From positions 1-64,000 of the forward strand of contig CAJTWQ010000001.1 of the NCBI GenBank assembly GCA_910579835.1: a stretch of 64,000 nucleotides of DNA. Direction: 5' to 3'. Under the pieces are notes generated by a model. It saw only the letters and a list, made by a program, of their open reading frames with translations, was not told the origin of the DNA and ran no database searches. The position numbers and the translations under genes were made by a program. This stretch comes from an uncultured Ruminococcus sp. (GTDB lineage Bacteria > Bacillota > Clostridia > Oscillospirales > Ruminococcaceae). Positions 26,807 through 35,949 of this stretch are shown one piece after another; positions within the stretch are counted from its first letter, which is position 1; each line of letters opens with the position of its first letter.

Positions 26807-27331
26807 TTAAGCGGTATATCTGTTGTCTCCAAGTTTCGCCTTAAGCAGATTTCTCAGCTCTTCAGCAGTTCCCTCCGTAATTTCAGAATATTTAAAAGCC
26901 GTAATTCCTACACCGGATATATTTATCACAAAAAATCCGTCACGTTCATCAACTTTATTAATAACGCTGTATTTATAAAGACTGCTGCCCTGCGTAACAT
27001 CCGAGCTGCAGCTGAAAGAAAATTGTTCGTCTTCAAAAGCTATAACGACCTTTGAGTTGGGAAAATTTTTGCAGTATCTCTCAAACTGCCTTTTGGGCGA
27101 AAGAAATATCTTAAGCAAGGCAACAAATATGATTGCAATCCATAGACAGCAAGCAGTAATAACATATATAACATCAGGTTTTTCGTGCTTTATTATGGAA
27201 AGTATAATTATAAAAGTTGACATTACCGCAAAAAATACTGCTCCTATGGCCTCTATAGGAGAAATCTTGCTGCCCTTTCCGGAAATAGCCGTAAAGTGTT
27301 CCTCGCTATATGACATTTCGGCTTTTATCAT
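26807..27331 (-). CDS. YcxB-like two-span membrane protein
   Basis: 174 residues from the ATG at 27331, which has CGGAGGTGAT upstream. A short N-terminal strand region (MSYSEEHFTAIS) precedes two adjacent membrane spans (about 27-48 and 55-75). A cytosolic domain follows (VVIAFEDEQFSFSC, YSVINKVDERDGFFVINI), typical of the YcxB C-terminal domain found across Firmicutes. Function unknown. Confidence 0.75.
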   Translation of the reverse strand: MIKAEMSYSEEHFTAISGKGSKISPIEAIGAVFFAVMSTFIIILSIIKHEKPDVIYVITACCLWIAIIFVALLKIFLSPKRQFERYCKNFPNSKVVIAFEDEQFSFSCSSDVTQGSSLYKYSVINKVDERDGFFVINISGVGITAFKYSEITEGTAEELRNLLKAKLGDNRYTA

Positions 27332-27503
27332 ATAAATCACCTCCGAATTATTTTTATCTTGCCAGAATGCATATTTTTGTAAACAATGCATATGCATTTC
27401 AGTGTAAATCTTCTTTTTTTTCAGGCATAAAAAAGTCCTTGCAATTAATGCAAGGAAAACGAAATAGAGAATTAAAAAGTAATGAAAGAATTTCTTATGA
27501 AAA

Positions 27504-27589
27504 TGGTGGGAGAGGATGGATTCGAACCATCGAAGCTGAAAAGCAACAGATTTACAGTCTGCCCCCTTTGGCCACTCGGGAACTCTCCC
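27504..27589 (-). tRNA. tRNA-Tyr (GTA)
   Basis: 86 nt on the minus strand including an encoded CCA. Acceptor stem GGGAGAG/CTCTCCC, anticodon loop CTGTAAA giving GTA, the long variable arm of a class II tRNA, and TTCGAAT in the T loop. Confidence 0.96.
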
Positions 27590-27626
27590 ATTTAATTTTC
27601 AATGTTTTATCGACTGAACGATAAAA

Positions 27627-27702
27627 TGGAGCTGGTGGACGGACTCGAACCCCCGACCTGCTGATTACAAATCAGCTGCTCTACCAACTGAGCTACACCA
27701 GC
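27627..27702 (-). tRNA. tRNA-Thr (TGT)
   Basis: 76 nt on the minus strand with encoded CCA. Acceptor stem GCTGGTG/CACCAGC, anticodon loop TTTGTAA giving TGT, TTCGAGT T loop. It lies 37 bp upstream of tRNA-Tyr on the same transcript. Confidence 0.96.
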
Positions 27703-27718
27703 GATTAACACATGTATT

Positions 27719-27747
27719 ATTATATCACATTTTTTTAAGCTTGTCAA
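27719..27747 (-). promoter_or_regulatory. Consensus promoter of tRNA-Thr/tRNA-Tyr
   Basis: Minus strand TTGACA (27747-27742), 17 bp, TATAAT (27724-27719), 16 bp before the tRNA-Thr 5' end. Confidence 0.9.
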
Positions 27748-27776
27748 GTATTTTTTTGATTTTTTTCAAAAAAACT

Positions 27777-27853
27777 TGGTCGAGGCGACAGGACTTGAAC
27801 CTGCGGCATCTTGCTCCCAAAGCAAGCACTCTACCAAACTGAGCTACGCCTCG
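27777..27853 (-). tRNA. tRNA-Pro (TGG)
   Basis: 77 nt on the minus strand with encoded CCA. Acceptor stem CGAGGCG/CGCCTCG, anticodon loop TTTGGGA giving TGG, TTCAAGT T loop. A-rich/T-rich sequence follows the 3' end and may help termination. Confidence 0.96.
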
Positions 27854-27894
27854 GACATACCTATTTGCGATAGTCCTTGTCGGACAGCTTTTAT

Positions 27895-27923
27895 ATTATA
27901 CCAAAGCTGTCTTTATTTGTCAA
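27895..27923 (-). promoter_or_regulatory. Consensus promoter of tRNA-Pro
   Basis: Minus strand TTGACA (27923-27918), 17 bp, TATAAT (27900-27895), about 40 bp before the tRNA. Confidence 0.9.
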
Positions 27924-27995
27924 TAGGAATCTGCGCAATTTGTATAATTGCACATATTTTGAGCTTGTTAATTGTAATTATTGCATAAATTGTGC

Positions 27996-28020
27996 AAAAA
28001 GGGAGAGCAACGCTCTCCCC
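27996..28020 (-). terminator. Terminator of the small acidic protein gene
   Basis: 8-bp stem GGGAGAGC (28001-28008) with GCTCTCCC (28012-28019), 3-nt loop, T run on the minus strand. Confidence 0.88.
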
Positions 28021-28032
28021 AAAATATCAAAA

Positions 28033-28293
28033 TCAGTCTTCGATTTCTTCAACAGTCTCTTCGACAGCTTCAGCAGCCTCTTCAGCAGCTTCCTCTATAG
28101 CTTCAGCGGCTTCTTCAACAGATTCCTCAGCAGAATCTGCAATATCAAGGTCAATATCTTCGTCTCCTACTGTGAACTCATCATCGAAATCGTCGTAGTC
28201 TGTATCATTGTTTTTACTCTTGAGAGACTTTACTACAGCGTATCCGGCAGCAGCAGCACCGGCGGCTAAAACAGTAAATAATAATTTATTCAT
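28033..28293 (-). CDS. Small membrane-anchored acidic protein
   Basis: 86 residues: one N-terminal membrane span (about 3-22, LLFTVLAAGAAAAGYAVV), a short basic stop-transfer (KSLKSK), then an extremely acidic tail. The last 35 residues are a Glu/Ala-rich predicted helix with EEAAEAIEEAAEEAAEAVEE, likely a long single helix or coiled coil. An AGAGGAAA site precedes the ATG, and a terminator follows directly, so it is its own unit. Similar small proteins are common beside housekeeping genes in this group; function unknown. Confidence 0.75.
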   Translation of the reverse strand: MNKLLFTVLAAGAAAAGYAVVKSLKSKNNDTDYDDFDDEFTVGDEDIDLDIADSAEESVEEAAEAIEEAAEEAAEAVEETVEEIED

Positions 28294-28434
28294 TTAATTT
28301 TCCTCTTTTCTCCGCAAGAAATAATTTTTTACCGAACCCCTTGCGACCGGATCACGATAAATTCAGTCAGCTCCGCATAGCAGAAATACTGCCTAATATA
28401 TATTATAACATACTCCTTTTGAAATTTCAACCTT

Positions 28435-29157
28435 TTACATATTATTTGTTAAAAACATCAAAATTGAGAGGGCTGTTATTGGTGCAGTTTCACAACGAAG
28501 TATCCTTTTTCCAAGCCAGATTCGTTCTATTCCGACATTAGCTGCCATTTTTGCCTCCTCCGGATCAAATCCGCCCTCGCTGCCGATAAGCAGTCCAACA
28601 GTTTTTGCACCGGTCAGTCCGATCTCTCCGAAACGCTTTCCGCCTTCCGCTTCATAGAGCATAATTTTCCTGTCCAGGCCGCTCATAATTTCCAGAGCCT
28701 CCCTGTAGGAAACAATAGGCGTGATTTCTGGGATACGTCCTCTGCCCGACTGCTTTGCGGCTTCTTCGGATATTCTGCACAGTCTTTTACGTTTTTTCTC
28801 AAAGTCGCGGCTGTCGGGACGGGAGATACATCTTCTGGTTAGTATCGGAACAACTCTTGAAACTCCAAGCTCCACGCTTTTCTGAATGATAAATTCCAGT
28901 TTGTCCAGTTTTGGGACAGCCTGAAAGAGAGTTACGTCAATATCAGGTTCAGCCGGGCAGGGATGCTTTCCGATAAGATCAAGATATACGGTGTCTCCGG
29001 TAATTTCGGAAACAGCGCATTCATAATCAACGCCGCCGGAGCACAGCGTAAGTTTCTCGCCGGGCTTCATCCGCAGGGAAAATCCTGCATGACGGGCGTT
29101 TTCCCCTGTAAGGCATATGTTTTCTTCGTTGATTTCATCTGTAAAAAATCTTGGCAT
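28435..29157 (-). CDS. rsmE: 16S rRNA (uracil-1498-N3)-methyltransferase
   Basis: 240 residues. It methylates U1498 of 16S rRNA with S-adenosylmethionine. N-terminal PUA-like part (MPRFFTDEINEENICLTGENARHA), then the SPOUT knot: KLDKLEFIIQKSVELGVSRVVP, RCISR, EEAAKQSGRGRIPEI, and LIGSEGGFDPEEAKMA with LGKRILRCETAPITAL, which form the cofactor-binding knot. I use the ATG at 29157, behind AAAGGAGAAC; a longer frame adds 15 residues without family support. Confidence 0.95.
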   Translation of the reverse strand: MPRFFTDEINEENICLTGENARHAGFSLRMKPGEKLTLCSGGVDYECAVSEITGDTVYLDLIGKHPCPAEPDIDVTLFQAVPKLDKLEFIIQKSVELGVSRVVPILTRRCISRPDSRDFEKKRKRLCRISEEAAKQSGRGRIPEITPIVSYREALEIMSGLDRKIMLYEAEGGKRFGEIGLTGAKTVGLLIGSEGGFDPEEAKMAANVGIERIWLGKRILRCETAPITALSILMFLTNNM

Positions 29158-29295
29158 ATGTGTTCTCCTTTGTAAGAGCTTGTTCAAAAAGATTTTGAAC
29201 AAATTCTTATATCTCCCTTATTATACCATTTACGGCAGTTAAAATCAATAGACCGCAGAAAGTTCAGAAAAATTTAATATTATTGCCGATTTATA

Positions 29296-29324
29296 TTGCA
29301 TTCTGCATTTTTTTGTGATATAAT
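29296..29324 (+). promoter_or_regulatory. Promoter of potABCD
   Basis: TTGCAT (29296-29301), 17 bp, TATAAT (29319-29324). The leader to the potA start is about 140 nt and can form a 7-bp hairpin TTGCTTC/GAAGCAA soon after the start. I do not recognise a riboswitch class in it. Confidence 0.7.
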
Positions 29325-29472
29325 TAATCGTCATGGTTTTATTGCTTCGTTATTGATGAAGCAAGTCAAGCTTGCTGAAATCATTTGCTATATTTTGCAG
29401 CGGGCAAAATTGCGCTTTAAATAAAAACTGCGGAGCAATATCAGGATAATCCACAGCAAAGGATTTGATGCA

Positions 29473-30525
29473 ATGGAAAATATTATAAGTTTAAAAGACA
29501 TAGTCGTTGAATTTGAAGATGGGGACAGAATCCTCAAAAATATCAGCCTTGATATAAAAGACAAGGAGTTCGTAACCTTTCTCGGTCCGTCGGGATGCGG
29601 AAAAACAACAACGCTCCGTATAATCGCAGGATTTTTAGAGCCAACTTCCGGAGACGTATTTTTCGACGGTCAGCGGATAAACGGCGTTCCTCCCCACAAA
29701 AGGAACGTCAACACCGTATTTCAGCGGTATGCTCTTTTTCCACACCTTAACGTCTATGAGAACATCGCTTTCGGGCTACGTGTAAAAAATGTTCCCGAAA
29801 AGGAAATTCTCCGCCGTGTGGGGGAGATGCTGGAAATCGTCAATCTGAAAGGCTTTGAAAAACGCTCCGTTCATCGTCTTTCCGGTGGTCAGCAGCAGCG
29901 TGTGGCGATCGCCCGCGCTCTCGTGAACCGTCCCAAGGTGCTTCTTCTGGACGAGCCTCTGGGCGCTCTTGACCTCAAACTGCGCAAGGAAATGCAGATC
30001 GAGCTGCGCCGCATTCAGCAGGAGCTGGAGCTTACTTTTGTTTATGTCACTCACGATCAGGAAGAAGCTCTTACCATGAGCGACAGCATTGTGGTTATGA
30101 ACAGCGGTTGCATTCAGCAGATAGGCACGCCCACCGATATATACAACGAGCCGGTAAACGCTTTTGTTGCGGACTTTATCGGCGAGAGCAATATTATTAA
30201 CGGATTCATGCCGGAGGACTGTGTGGTGGAATTTGCCGGACGCCGTTTTGAATGCGTGGACAAGGGCTTCGATTCCGATAAAACCGTCGACGTGGTTATC
30301 CGTCCGGAAGATGTCAGGGTGATTCCGGCAGAAAAGGCGAAGCTTACGGGAATTGTGGAATCAGTCGTTTTCAAGGGCGTTCACTACGAAATGATCGTTG
30401 ACGGAGTTGACCACAAATGGATAATACACTCCACCAAAGCCGAGCCTGCCGGTTCCGTGATCGGCATGGCCTTTGATCCATACGATATTCACATAATGAA
30501 TAAAACACCGGAGGCAGACGAATGA
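29473..30525 (+). CDS. potA: Spermidine/putrescine ABC transporter, ATPase
   Basis: 350 residues. Walker [11 protein letters not shown] (near 38-47), Q-loop, ABC signature [15 protein letters not shown], Walker [13 protein letters not shown], and H-loop VTHDQEE. A C-terminal TOBE-type domain ([20 protein letters not shown]) follows. It powers polyamine uptake with PotB and PotC. First gene of a four-gene operon; its stop overlaps potB by 4 bp. Confidence 0.95.
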   Translation: MENIISLKDIVVEFEDGDRILKNISLDIKDKEFVTFLGPSGCGKTTTLRIIAGFLEPTSGDVFFDGQRINGVPPHKRNVNTVFQRYALFPHLNVYENIAFGLRVKNVPEKEILRRVGEMLEIVNLKGFEKRSVHRLSGGQQQRVAIARALVNRPKVLLLDEPLGALDLKLRKEMQIELRRIQQELELTFVYVTHDQEEALTMSDSIVVMNSGCIQQIGTPTDIYNEPVNAFVADFIGESNIINGFMPEDCVVEFAGRRFECVDKGFDSDKTVDVVIRPEDVRVIPAEKAKLTGIVESVVFKGVHYEMIVDGVDHKWIIHSTKAEPAGSVIGMAFDPYDIHIMNKTPEADE

Positions 30526-31328
30526 AGCTTAAATATTTTTCCGCTCCCTATCTTGTGTGGATGATAGTTTTCATCCTCGTTCCGCTGCTGATGATAGCCT
30601 ATTTTGCTTTCACAACCGACGGCGGCGGATTTACGATCCGTAACGTTTCCGATGTGGGACAGTATGCTAATATATTCGTACGGTCGATCTGGCTGTCCCT
30701 TATCGCTACGGCAATATGCCTTGCCATAGCCTATCCCGTAGCCTTTATCCTTTCAAGAATGGACAGGCACAAACAGGGAACTATGCTTATGATCGTTATG
30801 CTTCCTATGTGGATGAACTTCCTTCTCCGTACTTACGCCTGGATGACTCTGCTGGGAAACAACGGTATAATCAACAATATATTGGGGACAGTCGGTCTCG
30901 GCCCGCTGAAAATGATAAATACCTCCGGCGCAGTTGTACTGGGAATGGTATATAATTATCTGCCCTTTATGATTCTGCCGCTTTATTCGGTAATGGTAAA
31001 AATAGATAAATCCTTGCTGGAGGCAGCTTCCGATCTCGGATGCAGCTCCGCTTCCGCGCTGTTTCGTGTAGTGGTTCCGCTGAGTATGCCTGGGATTACA
31101 TCTGGTATAACAATGGTATTTGTACCGGCAATTTCCACCTTTATTATTTCCCGTATGCTGGGGGGCGGCTCCAATCTTCTCATAGGCGATCTTATCGAGA
31201 TGCAGTTCTTGGGAAACGCCTATAATCCACATTTAGGTGCGGCGATATCACTTGTTCTTATGGTTATAATCCTTGTTATAATGACCGTAATGAATCAGTT
31301 TGATCCTGACGATCAGGTGCTTATATAA
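30522..31328 (+). CDS. potB: Spermidine/putrescine ABC transporter, permease PotB
   Basis: 268 residues with six predicted membrane spans and the EAA loop that docks on the ATPase ([27 protein letters not shown]). It starts within the potA stop (ATGA overlap) and precedes potC by 12 bp. Confidence 0.95.
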   Translation: MKLKYFSAPYLVWMIVFILVPLLMIAYFAFTTDGGGFTIRNVSDVGQYANIFVRSIWLSLIATAICLAIAYPVAFILSRMDRHKQGTMLMIVMLPMWMNFLLRTYAWMTLLGNNGIINNILGTVGLGPLKMINTSGAVVLGMVYNYLPFMILPLYSVMVKIDKSLLEAASDLGCSSASALFRVVVPLSMPGITSGITMVFVPAISTFIISRMLGGGSNLLIGDLIEMQFLGNAYNPHLGAAISLVLMVIILVIMTVMNQFDPDDQVLI

Positions 31329-31340
31329 GGAGGTGCGGCT

Positions 31341-32144
31341 TTGAAAAAGCTTGGAAAAATATATCTTGCTCTTGTGCTGCTTTTCCTGTATGTACCGATT
31401 TTTGTACTTATAGTATTTTCCTTTAACGAATCAAAAAGCAGCTCTGTTTTCAGCGGCTTCACCCTGGACTGGTACAAGCGTCTGTTCCATAACAGGATAA
31501 TTATTTCATCACTTGTAAATACTATAATAATTGCCGTTGCAGCCAGTATTATATCCACTGTTCTCGGAACGCTGGCGGCTATCGGGATCAACGGAATGAG
31601 GCGTGTTCCTAAAACCGTTGTCATGAATGTTACGAATATGCCCATCATTAACCCGGAGATCGTCACCGGCGTTTCGCTGATGCTTCTGTTCAGTTTCTTC
31701 GCCGCTCGGATGACTTTGGAATTCGGATTCGTCACGCTGCTTATCGCACATATCACCTTTGACGTTCCGTATGTTATCCTCAGCGTTATGCCGAAGTTCA
31801 GGCAGATGGATCCTCATCTCTACGAGGCGGCGCAGGATCTGGGATGCAGTCCGTTTAGAGCGTTCCGAAAGGTCGTTCTGCCGGAGATCATGCCCGGCGT
31901 TGTCAGCGGATTTCTAATGTCTTTCACTTACTCTCTGGACGACTTTGTTATCAGCTATTTTACCACGGGTTCGACCTCCCAGACGCTGCCCATAACGATC
32001 TATTCCATGACGAGGAGAAAGGTTTCTCCGGAGATAAACGCTCTTTCAACACTTATATTTATTGTTGTGGTCATCGTGCTTATCGTAAAGAACATTCTTG
32101 AAAGCAGAGCGGCAAAAAAACGTACGAGCGGAGGAGGTTTCTGA
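31341..32144 (+). CDS. potC: Spermidine/putrescine ABC transporter, permease PotC
   Basis: 267 residues, six predicted spans, EAA loop YEAAQDLGCSPFRAFRKVVLPEIMPGV. The start is a TTG placed correctly behind AAGGAGGTG (31327-31335). Its stop shares one base with the potD start (TGATG). Confidence 0.95.
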   Translation: MKKLGKIYLALVLLFLYVPIFVLIVFSFNESKSSSVFSGFTLDWYKRLFHNRIIISSLVNTIIIAVAASIISTVLGTLAAIGINGMRRVPKTVVMNVTNMPIINPEIVTGVSLMLLFSFFAARMTLEFGFVTLLIAHITFDVPYVILSVMPKFRQMDPHLYEAAQDLGCSPFRAFRKVVLPEIMPGVVSGFLMSFTYSLDDFVISYFTTGSTSQTLPITIYSMTRRKVSPEINALSTLIFIVVVIVLIVKNILESRAAKKRTSGGGF

Positions 32145-33391
32145 TGAAAAGGAAATTTGCGCTTCTTGCGGCTTTTATACTGTCCCTTTCTATGAATGCC
32201 GGATGCTCCAAAGACAGCGACGGAGAGGAGGACGGCGTTTTACAGACTCTTTCAGTTGAGGACAATAGCTACTATAAACGCTTTAAAAACGACGGTATAT
32301 CCATAAACGTCTACAACTGGGGCGAATATATCTCTAACGGTGCAGACGAGGGAACGCTTGATGTAAACGCTGAATTTGAAAAGCTTACTGGTATCAAAGT
32401 CAACTATACTAATTACGCCACTAACGAGGAGCTTTACGCCAAGCTGAAGGGCGGCGGAACCACCTACGACGTCATTATTCCATCGGATTATATGATAAGC
32501 AAGATGATAAAGGAAAAGCTTATTCAGCCTCTTAATATGGAGAATATACCCAATTATAAATATATTATGGACAATTACCGCGATCTTGCCTACGATCCGG
32601 ATAACGCCTATTCCGTGCCCTATACCTGGGGAACGGTGGGGATAATCTACAATGCAGAGGAGATAGATATTCCAAGAGAGGAAATAGACTGGGACATCCT
32701 CTGGAATGAGGACTACAAGGATCAGATCCTTATGTTCGATAATCCCCGCGACGCCTTTGCCATTGCGGAAATCATGCTGGGCTACTCTCTTAATACTGAA
32801 GAACCGGCAGAATTAAAGGCGGCGGCGGAGAAGCTGAAAGAGCAGAAGGACATAGTTCAGGCATACGTCATGGACGAGGTTTTTGACAAAATGGCTGCCG
32901 GTGAAGCTCTTCTTGCTCCATACTATGCCGGGGACGCTCTGACGATACTGGAGGACAACGAGGCTCTTGATTTTGCCGTACCCAAAAGCGGAACGAATCT
33001 CTTTGTGGATGCAATGTGCATTCCGTACTCCGCCAAGCAGAAAGAGGCGGCGGAAATGTACATTAATTTCATGTGCGAGCCGGATATTGCCTTTGCGAAT
33101 ATTGATTATATCTGCTATTCCACTCCTCACAGCGCCGCCTATGAGATGCTTGACGAGGATGTGCAAAACGATCCTGTTTCTTACCCGGACAGCAGTTTTA
33201 TTGCGGAAAAAACCGATGTTTTCGTTAATCTTTCCGACAGCGCTAACGAAACTATGAGTCAGTTGTGGACAGAAATGAAATCAGAAACGGCAAATAAATG
33301 GTTTGTGCCTGTTTTCCTGATAATCTGCGTTCTGATAATTGTATTTGTTCTCATAAGACGTCATATAAAGCGAAAAAAGGATGTATTCTGA
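32144..33391 (+). CDS. potD: Spermidine/putrescine-binding lipoprotein PotD with C-terminal membrane span
   Basis: 415 residues. Signal with lipobox-like cysteine (MNAGC, Cys 21). The family 1 polyamine-binding fold follows: ISINVYNWGEYISNG, YDVIIPSDYMISKMIKE, NAYSVPYTWGTVGIIYN. Polyamine-binding proteins normally end after the fold. Here about 35 residues are added, forming a membrane span (about 383-405, VPVFLIICVLIIVFVLI) and a basic tail RRHIKRKKD. The protein is therefore probably anchored at both ends, or by the helix if the lipobox is not used. Last gene of the operon. Confidence 0.93.
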   Translation: MKRKFALLAAFILSLSMNAGCSKDSDGEEDGVLQTLSVEDNSYYKRFKNDGISINVYNWGEYISNGADEGTLDVNAEFEKLTGIKVNYTNYATNEELYAKLKGGGTTYDVIIPSDYMISKMIKEKLIQPLNMENIPNYKYIMDNYRDLAYDPDNAYSVPYTWGTVGIIYNAEEIDIPREEIDWDILWNEDYKDQILMFDNPRDAFAIAEIMLGYSLNTEEPAELKAAAEKLKEQKDIVQAYVMDEVFDKMAAGEALLAPYYAGDALTILEDNEALDFAVPKSGTNLFVDAMCIPYSAKQKEAAEMYINFMCEPDIAFANIDYICYSTPHSAAYEMLDEDVQNDPVSYPDSSFIAEKTDVFVNLSDSANETMSQLWTEMKSETANKWFVPVFLIICVLIIVFVLIRRHIKRKKDVF

Positions 33392-33407
33392 CCGGATGAC
33401 AAAAGAA

Positions 33408-33445
33408 TCCCCATAATGCCCAGTATCGGCATTATGGGGATTTAG
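33408..33445 (+). terminator. Terminator of potABCD
   Basis: 13-bp perfect stem TCCCCATAATGCC (33408-33420) with GGCATTATGGGGA (33428-33440), 7-nt loop, then TTTAGAATTT. Confidence 0.85.
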
Positions 33446-33450
33446 AATTT

Positions 33451-33490
33451 GTTCTCATACGCGTTTGTAAGCCTATGAGAACAAGTTTTT
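33451..33490 (+). terminator. Second hairpin after potD, possible backup terminator
   Basis: 9-bp stem GTTCTCATA (33451-33459) with TATGAGAAC (33474-33482), followed shortly by TTTTT (33486-33490). Confidence 0.5.
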
Positions 33491-33556
33491 ACAGTTTTGA
33501 GGGTTTCGGCTGCTTTCGAAATCTGCTACAATACATATTTTTAATTTACTTACATT

Positions 33557-34768
33557 TCATTCCATTCCCGATGAAAGCTCAGTATATTTTCTGAGAATGA
33601 GGGTCGCGTCTGAGCCGGTGATAATATCATCCCGGTTCCAATCGGCTGCGGCTGCCTGATAGGCGGAAAAGGTGGAATCTAAGCCGCTGGAGCTTTCTGT
33701 ATATAGCCTCAGCGCCATGGATGCGTCGCTGCCCTCGATAATTCCGTTGTCATTGAGGTCGCCGGAAAGAAACGGTTTTGCAGGAATATTCAGAGATTCC
33801 GCATACTTTGCTCCGGCGGAATCCTTTTCTGCATGAATTTCAAATCCGCTTGTGGTTTCAACGGAGCCGTCCCTGATGCTGTATGATCTTCCTACGGCAT
33901 TATCTCCTATCTTCTTCACAGTCGGAGGAATATACATTCCGGAAAGCATACTGCATCCGAGAAACGCAGAATCTCCGATTTCAGTGACAGACGAAGGAAT
34001 ATTAATATTGAAGAGAGAGGAGCAGCCGCGGAATGTGCCGTCTTTAACGGCAGTGCATCCGGGACTGATAAACACTTCGTTCAGATTGTAGCAGCTGGCG
34101 AAGCATCCCGTTCCGATATTCTTGACGGAAACCGGCATAACAGCTTTTTTAAGGGATGTACATCCTGAAAAGGCATAATCGCCTAAACTTGTCAGCCCGT
34201 TTGAGGGAAAATCCACAGAAACGATTTCCGTTTTGCCCATGAAAGCTCCCTTGCGTACAGAAACCGTTCCGGAAGGGATTTCAGCATTGCTTCCGCCGGC
34301 ATAGGTGACAAGCTCATTTTTTTCAAAAAGAGAGCCTTTGATAACGGTATAAGTTTTGTTGTCTTTGCTTACAAAAAATGACTGGAGAGAAGGACAGGCG
34401 GAAAACGCCATATCGCCTATATTGCTTACGCCGCTTCCGAGAGTCACGGTTGTAAGGGAAGGACAGGCAGAAAACGCTTTATCGCCGACAGATGTTACAG
34501 TGTCTGGAATAACGACGGCGGTAAGCTCCTCTGCGCCCATGAATGTGTTTTCACGAATTCCGGCAACATTTTTTCCATCGATCTGAGAGGGAATTATCAG
34601 AATCGGATCAGAGCCTGTATATCCTGTGATATAGGCGCTTCCGTCCACAAGCTCATATTCCAGGCTGATTTTGGACGCGGTTTCGTCAGTCTGCGCGGAT
34701 ACGGTGAAAAGAGAGACAGAGGTTACTGTTACAGCGGCAGCGGAAACAAAAGATAAAATTCTTTTCAT
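33557..34768 (-). CDS. Secreted leucine-rich repeat (BspA-like) protein with a divergent dockerin
   Basis: 403 residues. Signal peptide about 1-25 (FTVSAQ). Residues about 60-310 hold BspA-type LRRs with the recurring IPDTVTSVGDKAFSACPSL pattern, about ten copies; these usually bind proteins or host surfaces. The C-terminus (about 335-402) has two calcium-loop repeats, GDLNDNGIIEGSDASMALRL and DWNRDDIITGSDATLILRK, a dockerin clearly different from those on the glycoside hydrolases (GDANCNGEVRLNDAV). The start codon lies 1 bp after the amidohydrolase stop, and its AAAGGAGAT overlaps that gene's end, so translation is probably coupled. It could be a non-enzymatic cellulosome component or adhesin. 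Confidence 0.92.
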   Translation of the reverse strand: MKRILSFVSAAAVTVTSVSLFTVSAQTDETASKISLEYELVDGSAYITGYTGSDPILIIPSQIDGKNVAGIRENTFMGAEELTAVVIPDTVTSVGDKAFSACPSLTTVTLGSGVSNIGDMAFSACPSLQSFFVSKDNKTYTVIKGSLFEKNELVTYAGGSNAEIPSGTVSVRKGAFMGKTEIVSVDFPSNGLTSLGDYAFSGCTSLKKAVMPVSVKNIGTGCFASCYNLNEVFISPGCTAVKDGTFRGCSSLFNINIPSSVTEIGDSAFLGCSMLSGMYIPPTVKKIGDNAVGRSYSIRDGSVETTSGFEIHAEKDSAGAKYAESLNIPAKPFLSGDLNDNGIIEGSDASMALRLYTESSSGLDSTFSAYQAAAADWNRDDIITGSDATLILRKYTELSSGME

Positions 34769-34769
34769 T

Positions 34770-35939
34770 TTATATCTCCTTTCGGCATATATCGCCGCCT
34801 ATCATAACAAGCAGCGGCTCCGACATAAGATCGAGCGGATTCTGACCTTTGGCGTAAAGCTGGAGGTCGGCGTCCTTTCCGGCAGCGAGAGTTCCCGTTA
34901 TATCGCTTATACCCAGTATCTCAGCCGGATTTGCGGTAACGGTCCTGAGAGCCTCCGTAAATTCAAGACCTCCCTTTACGGCCGCTTGAGCCGACAGCGG
35001 CAGATACTGTATGGGGATTACCGTATGATCGGTGCAGATGGCTGTTTTTACGCCGTTTTCGTGAAGAATAGCGGCGTTTTTCAGTTCAAGGCCTTTCATC
35101 TCCGGCTTGCAGCGGTCGCAGATCAAGGGGCCGCATATTACCGGAATATTCTCCTCTGCAAGAATATCGGCAATTTTATAGCCCTCTGTACCGTGAATTA
35201 TTACCGGATCAACAGAAAATTCATTGGCGATTCTTATGGCGGTGCATATGTCGTCCGCTCTGTGACAGTGGAAAAAAGCTTTCATTTTGCGGTCAAGAAG
35301 AGGGATAAGCGCCTCAAATTTTATATCGTATTCCGGTGGATCATAGTTTTCGCTGTCGGAATAGTAGCTGTCCATGTCATGGACGTATCTGCGCGCTTTG
35401 TAAAGTCCTTCACGGATAATGGAGGCAACCGCCATTCTTGTAACCGGAGCTTCGTCACGTCCGTTGTAGACGTGCTTCGGATTTTCACCGAGGGCGAATT
35501 TTATTCCGCACTGCTTTATGAGCATATCGTCAACTCTTCGTCCGTTTGTTTTTACAGCGCAGATCTCACCGCCGCAGGGATTTGCGCTTCCGGGGCTGGA
35601 CGCCGCCGCCGTCACACCTCTCATCCGGGCTTCTTCAAAGCATCTGTCAAATGGATTTATTCCGTCTATGGCTCTCATATGCGGTGAAAAGGGATCGGTG
35701 GATTCGTTGCAGTCATCGCCCTCAAAATCAAGACCGTCCTCGATTATTCCGAGGTGGGTGTGGGCGTCGATAAAACCGGGCAGCAGCATTCCACCCTGAG
35801 CGTTGATGCTGCCGCCGGGGATGCTTTCCGGAGTTCCCGCGCCGATTTCCTTTATTTTTCCGTTTTCTGTTCGGAGCCAGCCTGCCGAGATAATTCCGGC
35901 AGTGTCCATGGTATAAATTTCAGCGTTGTAAATAAGCAT
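34770..35939 (-). CDS. Metal-dependent amidohydrolase
   Basis: 389 residues of the amidohydrolase superfamily (imidazolonepropionase/adenine deaminase-like clade). GFIDAHTHLG supplies the first metal His pair. FFHCHRADD, VIIHGTEGYK and TAICTDHTVI supply further ligands and the catalytic Asp. The terminal GTLAAGKDADLQLYA is the usual closing strand region. The substrate cannot be told from sequence. It begins 10 bp after aroK in a tight run of minus-strand genes. Confidence 0.88.
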   Translation of the reverse strand: MLIYNAEIYTMDTAGIISAGWLRTENGKIKEIGAGTPESIPGGSINAQGGMLLPGFIDAHTHLGIIEDGLDFEGDDCNESTDPFSPHMRAIDGINPFDRCFEEARMRGVTAAASSPGSANPCGGEICAVKTNGRRVDDMLIKQCGIKFALGENPKHVYNGRDEAPVTRMAVASIIREGLYKARRYVHDMDSYYSDSENYDPPEYDIKFEALIPLLDRKMKAFFHCHRADDICTAIRIANEFSVDPVIIHGTEGYKIADILAEENIPVICGPLICDRCKPEMKGLELKNAAILHENGVKTAICTDHTVIPIQYLPLSAQAAVKGGLEFTEALRTVTANPAEILGISDITGTLAAGKDADLQLYAKGQNPLDLMSEPLLVMIGGDICRKEI

Positions 35940-35949
35940 ATCCTACTCC

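Noticed and set aside
29325..29472. Riboswitch in the pot leader
   Set aside because: Short hairpins are present but nothing matches a riboswitch class I can recognise, and no terminator stem precedes potA.
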